From Bacteroidota bacterium (GTDB lineage: Bacteria > Bacteroidota > Bacteroidia > Bacteroidales > Prolixibacteraceae), in assembly GCA_030695265.1 (NCBI GenBank), contig JAUYTA010000986.1:1-5097 (forward strand): a DNA stretch of 5,097 nucleotides. The letters run 5' to 3'. The position numbers were made by a program, and so were the translations under genes. Below, piece after piece: positions 1 through 5,097 of this stretch. Below the pieces are notes generated by a model that saw only the letters and a list, made by a program, of their open reading frames with translations, made no database searches and was not told the origin of the DNA. How positions within the stretch are numbered: the stretch's first letter is position 1; every line of letters starts with the position of its first letter.

Positions 1-1625
1 GGCGTTCCTGAAAAATACAAGTGATGGAACGTTCCAAGGATGCCGCCAAACAGGAATACGATGGTGGTAAACAGCACGGTGGTAGTGGCGAATTTCACTT
101 TTATAAGTTCCATACGCACAAAAAGAAAGGCGATGATCACCGTGGCAAAAACTTCAAAGAAGCCTTCCACCCAAAGATGCACCACCCACCAGCGCCAGTA
201 TTCGGCAATGGCCAGATTGGTATGTTGACCCCACATCATTCCGGCGCCGTAAAAACCGGCGATGGCAATACAGGAGATCAGGAACAATACCAGCAAATCC
301 TTGCTGTCGGAACGACCTCTCAGAGCCGGTAAAATTGCACGTACCATCAGGAACAACCATAAGAACAACCCGATCAGGAGGAAAATTTGCCAGAAGCGGC
401 CCAGGTCAACATATTCGTATCCCTGATGTCCAAACCAGAAGTTGGTAGTATAACCCAGTTTTTGCATGATGGCAAAAAACTGACCGGCCATCGATCCACC
501 CACAATAATGAGAAGGGAAACAAACAGGAAGTTGACACCCCAAACCTGGAATTTAGGATCTTTTCCCCCGATGGCAGGAGCAAAAAATAATCCGGTGGCC
601 AGCCAAGAAGTTGCAATCCAGAAAATCCCCATCTGAACGTGCCATGTCCGGGACAGGGAATAGGGCAGGTAATCAGCCAGATTAAAGCCATAAAAGGCTG
701 TTCCCTCAACGCCGTAATGCACTGTAATGACTCCCAATCCGACCTGAACGATGAACAAGAGCATTACCACATAAAAATATTTGAGCGTTGCATGCATCGA
801 AGGAAATATTTTTAACCCGATCACAGGATTCGTAGCCGGGATGGTATCTGATAATTCCTCATGGCGGTTAGTTACGTAATACCAAGTCAGCAGGCCAATT
901 CCAGCCAGTAAAATAATTACGCTGAAACCTGTCCAGAGGATCAGTGCACTCGTTGGCCGGTTGCCAACCAACTCTTCAGCTGGCCAGTTATTGGTGTAGG
1001 TGATGTCGGAATCAACACGATTTGTTACGGTTGCCCAGGATGCCCAAAAGAAAAATGTTGTCATTTTGGCCATTCTTTCGGCATCCTTTACCGTGTTGGC
1101 AGGCATTCCGTAAGCTTCCCTAAGATCATGTTTATCAGGGGCATCACGAAAAAGATCGGTGTAAAACTGCTGAACTTTCGCGATAGCCTCCGCCCGGTGA
1201 TCAGAAACAACCAAATCACCATTGGCAACATTGTATGTGTTTTTGCGGATTTCGCCTTGCAAACGGGCCTTTAAAGAGGCCTGTTTCTCCAAATCCAGCT
1301 TCTCATAGTCGGTGCCGAAGTCCAAATTGGCAAAGTGGTTTAACATGGCCACCGCTTCTTTGTGTAGCCAATCGGCCGACCAGTCGGGTGCCTGATAGGC
1401 TCCATGCCCCCAAATGGTTCCCAATTGCTGGCCACCAATGGATTGCCAAACATTCTGACCATCCTGGATGTCCTCCTTGGTGAATAGTACCTTTCCTGAA
1501 GTGGTCACCACTCTTTCAGGAATGGGGGGAGCCTTTCGATAAATCTCACGTCCGAAATATCCCAACACGGCAAACGATACGACCATCACGACCGTAAATC
1601 CAATCCATAATCTTTTTGTATCCAT
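1..1625 (-). CDS. norB: Quinol-dependent nitric oxide reductase (qNOR), 5' part, truncated by window edge
   Basis: Also called norZ. Reduces 2 NO to N2O at the cytoplasmic membrane with electrons from quinol. Reading from the ATG at 1625, 541 codons stay open to the left edge. Seen: an N-terminal membrane anchor (about residues 6-23), then a periplasmic domain (about 30-220) with no CxxCH haem c motif, which separates qNOR from the cytochrome c-dependent type. Hydrophobic helices follow from about 227. By family knowledge, H329 in SRTWHVQ is a low-spin haem b ligand, H483 and E487 in HLWVEGFFE belong to the FeB site, and H534/H535 in GTFHHLYF complete the FeB ligands. The family is usually about 750 residues, so roughly 200 C-terminal residues, including the haem b3 and second haem b histidines, lie outside the window. 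No strong Shine-Dalgarno precedes the ATG. It is transcribed away from an Rrf2 regulator that probably controls it. Family assignment is near certain; whether it serves denitrification or detoxification cannot be told. Confidence 0.96.
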   Translation of the reverse strand, partial: MDTKRLWIGFTVVMVVSFAVLGYFGREIYRKAPPIPERVVTTSGKVLFTKEDIQDGQNVWQSIGGQQLGTIWGHGAYQAPDWSADWLHKEAVAMLNHFANLDFGTDYEKLDLEKQASLKARLQGEIRKNTYNVANGDLVVSDHRAEAIAKVQQFYTDLFRDAPDKHDLREAYGMPANTVKDAERMAKMTTFFFWASWATVTNRVDSDITYTNNWPAEELVGNRPTSALILWTGFSVIILLAGIGLLTWYYVTNRHEELSDTIPATNPVIGLKIFPSMHATLKYFYVVMLLFIVQVGLGVITVHYGVEGTAFYGFNLADYLPYSLSRTWHVQMGIFWIATSWLATGLFFAPAIGGKDPKFQVWGVNFLFVSLLIIVGGSMAGQFFAIMQKLGYTTNFWFGHQGYEYVDLGRFWQIFLLIGLFLWLFLMVRAILPALRGRSDSKDLLVLFLISCIAIAGFYGAGMMWGQHTNLAIAEYWRWWVVHLWVEGFFEVFATVIIAFLFVRMELIKVKFATTTVLFTTIVFLFGGILGTFHHLYFSGT

Positions 1626-1666
1626 ACGTTTTAGTTTAGAGGATAATAATGTCTTTAATTCTTTTG

Positions 1667-1688
1667 CAAATGTATAAATTCAAATATA
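1667..1688 (-). promoter_or_regulatory. Candidate norB promoter -7 boxes
   Basis: Two octamers on the minus strand fit the Bacteroidota -7 consensus TAnnTTTG: TACATTTG (1674 down to 1667) and TATATTTG (1688 down to 1681). They lie 42 and 56 bp before the norB start codon, which would give a leader of roughly 35-50 nt. Neither has a clear TTG-type -33 element at the usual distance, which would fit a promoter that needs an activator. In such AT-rich DNA the motif can arise by chance. Confidence 0.45.
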
Positions 1689-1698
1689 AAATGCATAT
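1688..1698 (+). promoter_or_regulatory. Possible NsrR-like half-site upstream of norB
   Basis: AAAATGCATAT matches the proteobacterial/Firmicutes NsrR half-site AAnATGyATTT at all but one specified base. It overlaps the candidate norB -7 region, where a repressor would act. There is no second half-site at the expected spacing, and the motif is AT-rich with a self-complementary ATGCAT core, so chance is a serious alternative. It is unknown whether a Bacteroidota Rrf2 protein would use this motif. Confidence 0.2.
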
Positions 1699-1702
1699 AT
1701 TC

Positions 1703-1728
1703 GTGGACTAAAATATCCACTAAAATAT
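1703..1728. repeat. Overlapping inverted and direct repeats, candidate operator for norB
   Basis: Two exact copies of ACTAAAATAT (1707-1716 and 1719-1728) stand 12 bp apart. Overlapping them is the inverted repeat GTGGA (1703-1707) and TCCAC (1716-1720) with an 8-bp spacer, an 18-bp dyad centred near 1711.5. The G/C-bearing arms stand out in an otherwise AT-rich stretch. The dyad centre is about 35-50 bp upstream of the norB transcription starts inferred from the -7 boxes, a usual place for a dimeric regulator. Which protein would bind (the adjacent Rrf2 or a CRP/FNR-type activator) is not shown by the sequence. Confidence 0.35.
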
Positions 1729-1935
1729 AAAATAATTTTTAAGTACTGATTATTAATTATTTAGATTACCGATGTACATGGAACCAACCATCATGAACTG
1801 GCTAGTTGAGGACTATTTTATCAGGCCGCAGAGAATTTACTTCAGCACATGCAGAAAAAAGAGTAGATACTTTTCCCACTCATTAAGGTCACATTCATCT
1901 GGAAAATAATATTCTCTTTCCTGAGGCTATCAAAC

Positions 1936-1966
1936 TTGAAAACAAACTCATTAATGTGTAATTTTG
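1936..1966 (+). promoter_or_regulatory. Candidate promoter of the Rrf2 regulator gene
   Basis: A TTG at 1936-1938 and TAATTTTG at 1959-1966 (consensus TAnnTTTG) are separated by 20 bp, the spacing expected of Bacteroidota -33/-7 promoters. The start of transcription would fall near 1971-1973, leaving a leader of only about 15 nt before the ATG at 1988. It probably also drives yidD. Confidence 0.55.
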
Positions 1967-1987
1967 GCAAAAACCTGAAAATCTTCT

Positions 1988-2437
1988 ATGCTCTCTAAAG
2001 CAGCTGAATATGCAATACGATCCATGGTTTATATATGGATGATGAATCAGAAAGGAACGCGTCCGGGTTACCGTACCATCGCTATTGAAGTAGGCTCTCC
2101 GGAGCATTTTACTGCAAAAGTACTGCAAACCATGACGCGATTCAAGCTGATACGCGCGGGGAAAGGACGTGGCGGAGGTTTCTATTTTGAAAATCCAGAG
2201 AAAGAACTTCCGGTTTTTGAAATCATAAAGGCGATCGACGGCAATAAGTTTTTTAGCAGTTGCGCCTTTGGTTTCGAAAACTGTAGCTGCGCAAATCCTT
2301 GTCCGATGCACGATGAATTTATGATTATCCGCAATAATTATACTGAAATGGTTCAAAAGGTGACCGTTCAGTCAATGGCTGAAAAGATTATAAATGGAAC
2401 CGCGTCATTGAATCAAAAACTGATTGTTGGTAATTGA
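1988..2437 (+). CDS. Rrf2-family transcriptional regulator with Fe-S-type cysteine cluster
   Basis: A 149-residue DNA-binding regulator of normal Rrf2 length, of the group containing IscR and NsrR. The N-terminal winged helix-turn-helix is clear: opening LSKAAEYAIRSMVY, helix-turn-helix at about residues 28-50 (IAIEVGSPEHFTAKVLQTM), and a glycine-rich wing GKGRGGGFYF at 59-67. Cysteines C92, C99 and C105 form C-x6-C-x5-C, the position where family members bind an Fe-S cluster; C101 is an extra cysteine between the last two. PMHDEF follows, and a C-terminal helix probably supports dimerisation. No Shine-Dalgarno is visible; the ATG is chosen because it precedes the conserved LSKAAEYAI start. 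It is divergent from qNOR, so control of that gene by NO or redox signals through cluster damage is a reasonable inference, but an IscR-like or other redox role is not excluded. Confidence 0.93.
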   Translation: MLSKAAEYAIRSMVYIWMMNQKGTRPGYRTIAIEVGSPEHFTAKVLQTMTRFKLIRAGKGRGGGFYFENPEKELPVFEIIKAIDGNKFFSSCAFGFENCSCANPCPMHDEFMIIRNNYTEMVQKVTVQSMAEKIINGTASLNQKLIVGN

Positions 2438-2459
2438 TAAAATCGTTTAATAATCTATC

Positions 2460-2759
2460 ATGCAGCGAATTGTAAAATTCATATTAAAAATGCTTGGCTG
2501 GTTGCTGATGCTTCCTGTGTATTTCTACAAATATGCCATTTCGCCATTTACACCAGCATCGTGCAGGCACGATCCAACCTGTTCGCAATACGCCATTGAT
2601 GCAATTAAAATACACGGCCCATTCAAAGGCATCTGGTTGGGTGCCCGGCGAATTTCGAAATGCCACCCCTGGGGAACACACGGATATGATCCTGTACCGC
2701 CGAAAAAAGCTGGCCCCATCCCCAACCCTTCCCCGAAAGGGAAGGGAGTCCGGTCTTGA
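2460..2759 (+). CDS. yidD: Membrane protein insertion efficiency factor YidD
   Basis: A small inner-membrane-associated protein that assists YidC/Sec-dependent insertion of membrane proteins. Residues 4-28 form a hydrophobic, amphipathic segment. The family core follows: [18 protein letters not shown] (29-46), then [20 protein letters not shown] (52-71) and GYDPVP (75-80), with conserved cysteines C35, C41 and C68. The core ends near K83. Residues 84-99 ([16 protein letters not shown]) are encoded by a GC-rich palindromic repeat that appears to have inserted at the 3' end and supplied a new tail and stop. The gene begins 22 bp after the Rrf2 gene on the same strand, so they are probably cotranscribed. 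It is not beside yidC, rnpA or rpmH as it is in many bacteria. There is no evident functional link to NO metabolism or metal uptake. Confidence 0.96.
   Translation: MQRIVKFILKMLGWLLMLPVYFYKYAISPFTPASCRHDPTCSQYAIDAIKIHGPFKGIWLGARRISKCHPWGTHGYDPVPPKKAGPIPNPSPKGKGVRS
2714..2749. repeat. GC-rich palindromic intergenic-type repeat overlapping the yidD 3' end
   Basis: A C-rich then G-rich stretch contains a perfect 8-bp stem, CCCTTCCC (2726-2733) and GGGAAGGG (2739-2746), with loop CGAAA. It is preceded by CCCCATCCCC. Read in frame it gives PNPSPKGKG in yidD, a tail that recurs where this type of dispersed palindromic repeat runs into genes (recalled from general knowledge, not searched). Its composition differs sharply from the AT-rich surroundings. 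No T-run follows, so it is not a canonical intrinsic terminator, although the transcript could fold into a stable 3' hairpin. Confidence 0.7.
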
Positions 2760-2761
2760 CG

Positions 2762-2775
2762 ATTCTGAACAGAAT
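2762..2775. promoter_or_regulatory. Perfect 14-bp palindrome upstream of the znu operon
   Basis: ATTCTG-AA-CAGAAT is a perfect 6-bp inverted repeat with a 2-bp centre, just after the yidD stop and about 45 bp before the candidate znuA -7 box. As RNA the loop would be too tight for a strong hairpin and no T-run follows, so a DNA operator is more plausible than a terminator. It does not match the usual AT-rich Zur box. The bound protein is unknown and chance remains possible. Confidence 0.3.
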
Positions 2776-2783
2776 GCATAAAA

Positions 2784-2821
2784 TTGTTGACTATGAATGT
2801 CCGGAAATCAAACTATCTTTG
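2784..2821 (+). promoter_or_regulatory. Candidate promoter of the znuACB operon
   Basis: TATCTTTG at 2814-2821 fits the Bacteroidota -7 consensus TAnnTTTG. Upstream TTG triplets at 2784-2786 and 2787-2789 are the nearest -33 candidates, but their spacing (27 and 24 bp) is longer than ideal. Transcription would start near 2827, about 40 nt before the znuA ATG. No recognisable Zur operator overlaps it. Confidence 0.5.
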
Positions 2822-2865
2822 GTTTTGAATGTTTAAGCGTTTCATATTATTACTTTATTTAGTCA

Positions 2866-3735
2866 ATGAAAAACTACCTTTATTTTTTATTCGTCGTATT
2901 AATCGCTTGTCAGCCGAAGCAAAAAGCTGATCAAGAACTTGTTACGGTAAGTATTCTTCCGCAGAAATATTTTGTCGATCAGATTGCCGGCGATCTTTTG
3001 CAGGTGAACGTGTTGGTTCCGCCCGGTTCGAGTCCGCACAATTATTCGATTCTGCCTTCGCAAATGAAGGACATGGCCAAATCGAAAGTTTGGTTGCAGA
3101 TTGGCCTGCTCACTTTCGAAGATGCTTTGAAGGATAAACTGGCAAATATCAATAAAGAACTGAGCATTGTGAATTGCTCTGCAGGAATTGATCCGATTGC
3201 CGGAAGCGAATGTGAAGAAGAAGGTCACGATCACGAACATGCGCATCACGAAGCTTACGACCCGCATATTTGGCTGGCTCCTGCAGAATCAAAAATCATT
3301 GCGCAAAATACTTTTAATGCCTTAAAAGCAGGCTTTCCTCAACATGCTGCTGTTTTTGAAGCCAATTATGGGCAATTTATTGCAAAAATTAATTCTGTTT
3401 CTACGCTGATAGAGCAAAAACTTGCTTCGCTTACTAACCGGAATATACTTATTTTTCATCCAACGCTTGGATATTATGCCCGTCAGTATGGGCTGCAACA
3501 AACCGCGCTCGAACTCGATGGAAAAGAACCTTCGCCAAAACACATGAAAGGCATCGTTGATTTGGCGCGCGAACGAAATATCCGTGTAATCTTTATTCAG
3601 AAGGAATTTGATGTGGAGAATGCGCAGCAACTTGCGCGTGAGATTGGAGGAGAAGTAATGATCATCGATCCTCTTGATTATGACTGGGAAAAGCAACTTC
3701 AGGATATTACCGATAAAATAGCCGCTCAAAAATGA
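2866..3735 (+). CDS. znuA: Zinc-type ABC transporter substrate-binding lipoprotein (ZnuA-like)
   Basis: A 289-residue cluster A-I (ZnuA/TroA-like) solute-binding protein that captures divalent metal in the periplasm and delivers it to ZnuB. It starts with a short signal peptide and lipobox LIAC, with C15 as the lipidated residue. The next residues (QPKQK) lack the acidic lipoprotein export signal of surface-exposed Bacteroidota lipoproteins, so periplasmic display is inferred. By family alignment the metal ligands are H58 (SSPHNYSILPSQ), H134 (DPHIWLAP) and H198 (FHPTLGYYARQYGL), with D268 in IIDPL a likely fourth position. A His/acid-rich loop at 116-128 (EEEGHDHEHAHH) lies between the first two ligands, as in ZnuA proteins, and favours zinc over manganese. 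The stop overlaps the znuC start by 4 bp (ATGA), suggesting translational coupling. Manganese or iron as substrate cannot be ruled out from sequence alone. Confidence 0.93.
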   Translation: MKNYLYFLFVVLIACQPKQKADQELVTVSILPQKYFVDQIAGDLLQVNVLVPPGSSPHNYSILPSQMKDMAKSKVWLQIGLLTFEDALKDKLANINKELSIVNCSAGIDPIAGSECEEEGHDHEHAHHEAYDPHIWLAPAESKIIAQNTFNALKAGFPQHAAVFEANYGQFIAKINSVSTLIEQKLASLTNRNILIFHPTLGYYARQYGLQQTALELDGKEPSPKHMKGIVDLARERNIRVIFIQKEFDVENAQQLAREIGGEVMIIDPLDYDWEKQLQDITDKIAAQK

Positions 3736-4499
3736 AGAAACTGCTCGAAATAAAAAATCTTTCGGCTGGTTATGAAAATCAGGTGGTGCTTGAAAATGTT
3801 ACGCTCGATATTTTCTCCAACGATTTTATCGGTGTGATCGGACCAAACGGTGGCGGCAAAACGACACTGATAAAAACTATTCTTGGTTTAATCAAGCCAA
3901 TTTCAGGAGAGTTAAACCTGCTCATCAACAAAAAAAATATTGGCTATTTGCCACAGGTGAACCAGATCGACAAGCGTTTTCCGATTACTGTATTTGATGT
4001 TGTGAGATCGGGAAAAGCTGATACGGCCTTGTTTTCATCGTTTCAGAAAAACAGGCAGGAAAAGGAAAAGGCAGAATCGTTGCTTCGTGAAATGGGAATT
4101 TCTAATCTCCGGAATAAGTCGATTGGTGAACTTTCAGGAGGACAAATGCAACGTGTATTTTTGTGCCGCGCACTGATGAACGAGCCGGAGTTACTGGTAT
4201 TGGACGAACCAAGCACCTATGTTGACAACAATTTTGAAGGCGAATTGTACCTGAAATTGAAAGAGCTGAACGACCGGATGGCCATTTTGCTGATTTCGCA
4301 CGATGTGGGTACAATTTCGTTTTTCGTAAAAACCATCGCCTGTGTAAACCGCAACCTGCACCATCACCCGAGCAATATTATCAGCGAAGAACAGCTGGCA
4401 TCGTACAACTGCCCGCTGCAAATTATCACCCACGGAGATATTCCGCACACTGTACTGAAATTACACGACGAACACGAACATCATGGACATCATCATTGA
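3732..4499 (+). CDS. znuC: Zinc-type ABC transporter ATP-binding protein (ZnuC-like) with His-rich tail
   Basis: The cytoplasmic ATPase that powers the ZnuACB importer, 255 residues. All ABC motifs are intact: Walker A GPNGGGKTT (37-45), Q-loop Q75 in GYLPQ, signature LSGGQ (134-138), Walker B LLVLDEP (154-160) with catalytic E159, D-loop STYVD (161-165) and switch H190 in LISHD. The C-terminus ends in HDEHEHHGHHH (245-255), with seven histidines, a likely metal-binding tail. The start overlaps the znuA stop by 4 bp, and the 3' end overlaps the permease start by 17 bp, so the three proteins should be produced together. Specificity for zinc is inferred from the neighbours; the ATPase alone would fit any Mn/Zn/Fe importer of this family. 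Confidence 0.95.
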   Translation: MKKLLEIKNLSAGYENQVVLENVTLDIFSNDFIGVIGPNGGGKTTLIKTILGLIKPISGELNLLINKKNIGYLPQVNQIDKRFPITVFDVVRSGKADTALFSSFQKNRQEKEKAESLLREMGISNLRNKSIGELSGGQMQRVFLCRALMNEPELLVLDEPSTYVDNNFEGELYLKLKELNDRMAILLISHDVGTISFFVKTIACVNRNLHHHPSNIISEEQLASYNCPLQIITHGDIPHTVLKLHDEHEHHGHHH

Positions 4500-5097
4500 A
4501 CTGTTTTCATACGATTTTTTTGTAAACGCATTTCTGGCTTCGCTGCTGGCTGCCATTTCGTGTGGAATTGTGGGTACTTATATTGTTTCGCGCCGCATTG
4601 TATTTATCAGTGGCGGAATCACCCATGCTTCGTTTGGCGGTATCGGAATGGGCTATTACCTTGGCATTAATCCGCTGGTAGGAGCAGGCATATTTTCTAT
4701 ATTATCCGGAATGGGTATTCAACTTTTCAGTAGCAAGGGAAAGGTGCGCGAAGACTCGTCGATCGCTATCTGGTGGTCGCTCGGAATGGCCATCGGGATT
4801 ATATTTGTCTATCTCACTCCAGGGTATGCGCCCAACCTGATGAGTTATCTGTTTGGCAGTATCCTCACCGTTTCGACCGGTGAAATCTGGCTTATGCTGG
4901 CGCTGGCAATCATCATCATTTTGTTTTTTACCCTTTTTTACCGGACCATTCTGTATATTGCATTCGACGAAGATTTTGCCAAAACCTCTGATTTGCCTGT
5001 AGGTTTGTTCAATTACCTGCTGATGATCCTGATTTCGCTCACCATCGTTCTTAATATCCGGGTGGTCGGAATCATTCTGATTTTATCACTGTTAACT
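4483..5097 (+). CDS. znuB: Zinc-type ABC transporter permease (ZnuB-like), truncated by window edge
   Basis: The membrane channel subunit of the metal importer, ABC-3 family. From the ATG at 4483 the frame is open for 205 codons to the right edge; the family is usually about 260-290 residues, so the last two or so helices are missing. Seen: a first hydrophobic helix (about 13-35), the family motif GGITHASFGGIG (44-55), further helices at about 57-82, 94-111 and 136-153, the cytoplasmic segment AFDEDFAKTSDLP (160-172) that resembles the ATPase-contacting loop of the family, and RVVGIILILSLLT (193-205). The chosen start overlaps znuC by 17 bp, within the codons for its His-rich tail, which implies coupled translation. 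No alternative start gives a better N-terminus: the next ATG in frame is at residue 56, inside a conserved motif. No frameshift is visible. Confidence 0.95.
   Translation, partial: MDIIIELFSYDFFVNAFLASLLAAISCGIVGTYIVSRRIVFISGGITHASFGGIGMGYYLGINPLVGAGIFSILSGMGIQLFSSKGKVREDSSIAIWWSLGMAIGIIFVYLTPGYAPNLMSYLFGSILTVSTGEIWLMLALAIIIILFFTLFYRTILYIAFDEDFAKTSDLPVGLFNYLLMILISLTIVLNIRVVGIILILSLLT

Larger units (their letters stand above)
1626..1987. other. Divergent intergenic region between norB and the Rrf2 regulator gene
   Basis: This gap of 362 bp is strongly AT-rich on its norB side (about 1660-1765) and more balanced after that. It holds TAnnTTTG-type promoter boxes for both flanking genes and a repeat cluster near 1703-1728, listed separately. 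The middle part (about 1770-1930) shows no convincing gene, hairpin terminator or RNA motif. A 46-codon ATG-to-stop frame at 1772-1909 has no recognisable family features and was not called. Confidence 0.7.

Noticed and set aside
21..332. 103-codon plus-strand open frame near the left edge
   Set aside because: It lies antisense within the qNOR reading frame, has low-complexity His/Gly-rich sequence typical of a shadow frame, and matches no family; the minus-strand qNOR explains the region.
374..709. 111-codon minus-strand open frame
   Set aside because: It overlaps the qNOR gene on the same strand in a different frame; qNOR motifs run uninterrupted through this stretch.
1732..1764. AT-only inverted repeat AAATAAT / ATTATTT as a hairpin
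   Set aside because: Seven A/T pairs around a 19-nt loop would be unstable, and such matches are expected by chance in this AT-rich stretch.
1772..1909. 46-codon plus-strand ATG-to-stop frame in the divergent gap
   Set aside because: No promoter box, ribosome site or recognisable protein features; a frame this short is expected by chance.
1895..2356. 153-codon minus-strand open frame
   Set aside because: Antisense to the Rrf2 gene, whose winged-helix and cysteine motifs are unmistakable.
2714..2759. Intrinsic terminator after yidD
   Set aside because: The GC-rich stem is strong but lies inside the coding end and is followed by AGTCCGGTCTTG rather than a T-run.
3322..3729. 135-codon minus-strand open frame within znuA
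   Set aside because: Antisense shadow of znuA, whose metal-ligand motifs and operon overlaps establish the coding strand.

Overview
The window looks like a chromosomal segment from a member of the Bacteroidota. Three things suggest this: TAnnTTTG-type -7 promoter boxes in the gaps, start codons with no clear Shine-Dalgarno sequence, and protein sequences of Bacteroidota type (a C-x6-C-x5-C Rrf2 regulator and a compact lipoprotein ZnuA). The order or genus cannot be fixed from this sequence. There are no tRNA or rRNA genes, transposases or CRISPR repeats.

Layout. (1) Positions 1-1625, minus strand: the first 541 codons of a quinol-dependent nitric oxide reductase (qNOR), cut by the left edge. 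It has no stop inside the window, so a simple ORF search would miss it. (2) 1626-1987: a 362-bp AT-rich divergent gap with promoter-like boxes for both flanking genes and a small direct/inverted repeat cluster that could be an operator. (3) 1988-2437, plus strand: an Rrf2-family regulator with a cysteine cluster suited to an Fe-S centre, a plausible NO or redox sensor for the divergent qNOR. (4) 2460-2759, plus: yidD, 22 bp downstream of the regulator; its C-terminal codons run through a GC-rich palindromic repeat. (5) 2760-2865: a gap with a perfect 14-bp palindrome and a promoter-like box. (6) 2866-5097, plus: a tightly overlapping zinc-type ABC importer operon, znuA-znuC-znuB, with the permease cut by the right edge.

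How the genes work together. qNOR reduces NO to N2O at the cytoplasmic membrane using quinol electrons, and the neighbouring Rrf2 protein is the obvious candidate to control it. ZnuA captures metal in the periplasm and passes it to ZnuB, and ZnuC drives transport with ATP. YidD is a housekeeping membrane-biogenesis factor with no evident tie to either module. I found no clearly undescribed system. The best leads are the Rrf2/qNOR regulatory pair with its putative operator, the His-rich tail on the ATPase, and the palindromic repeat inside yidD.
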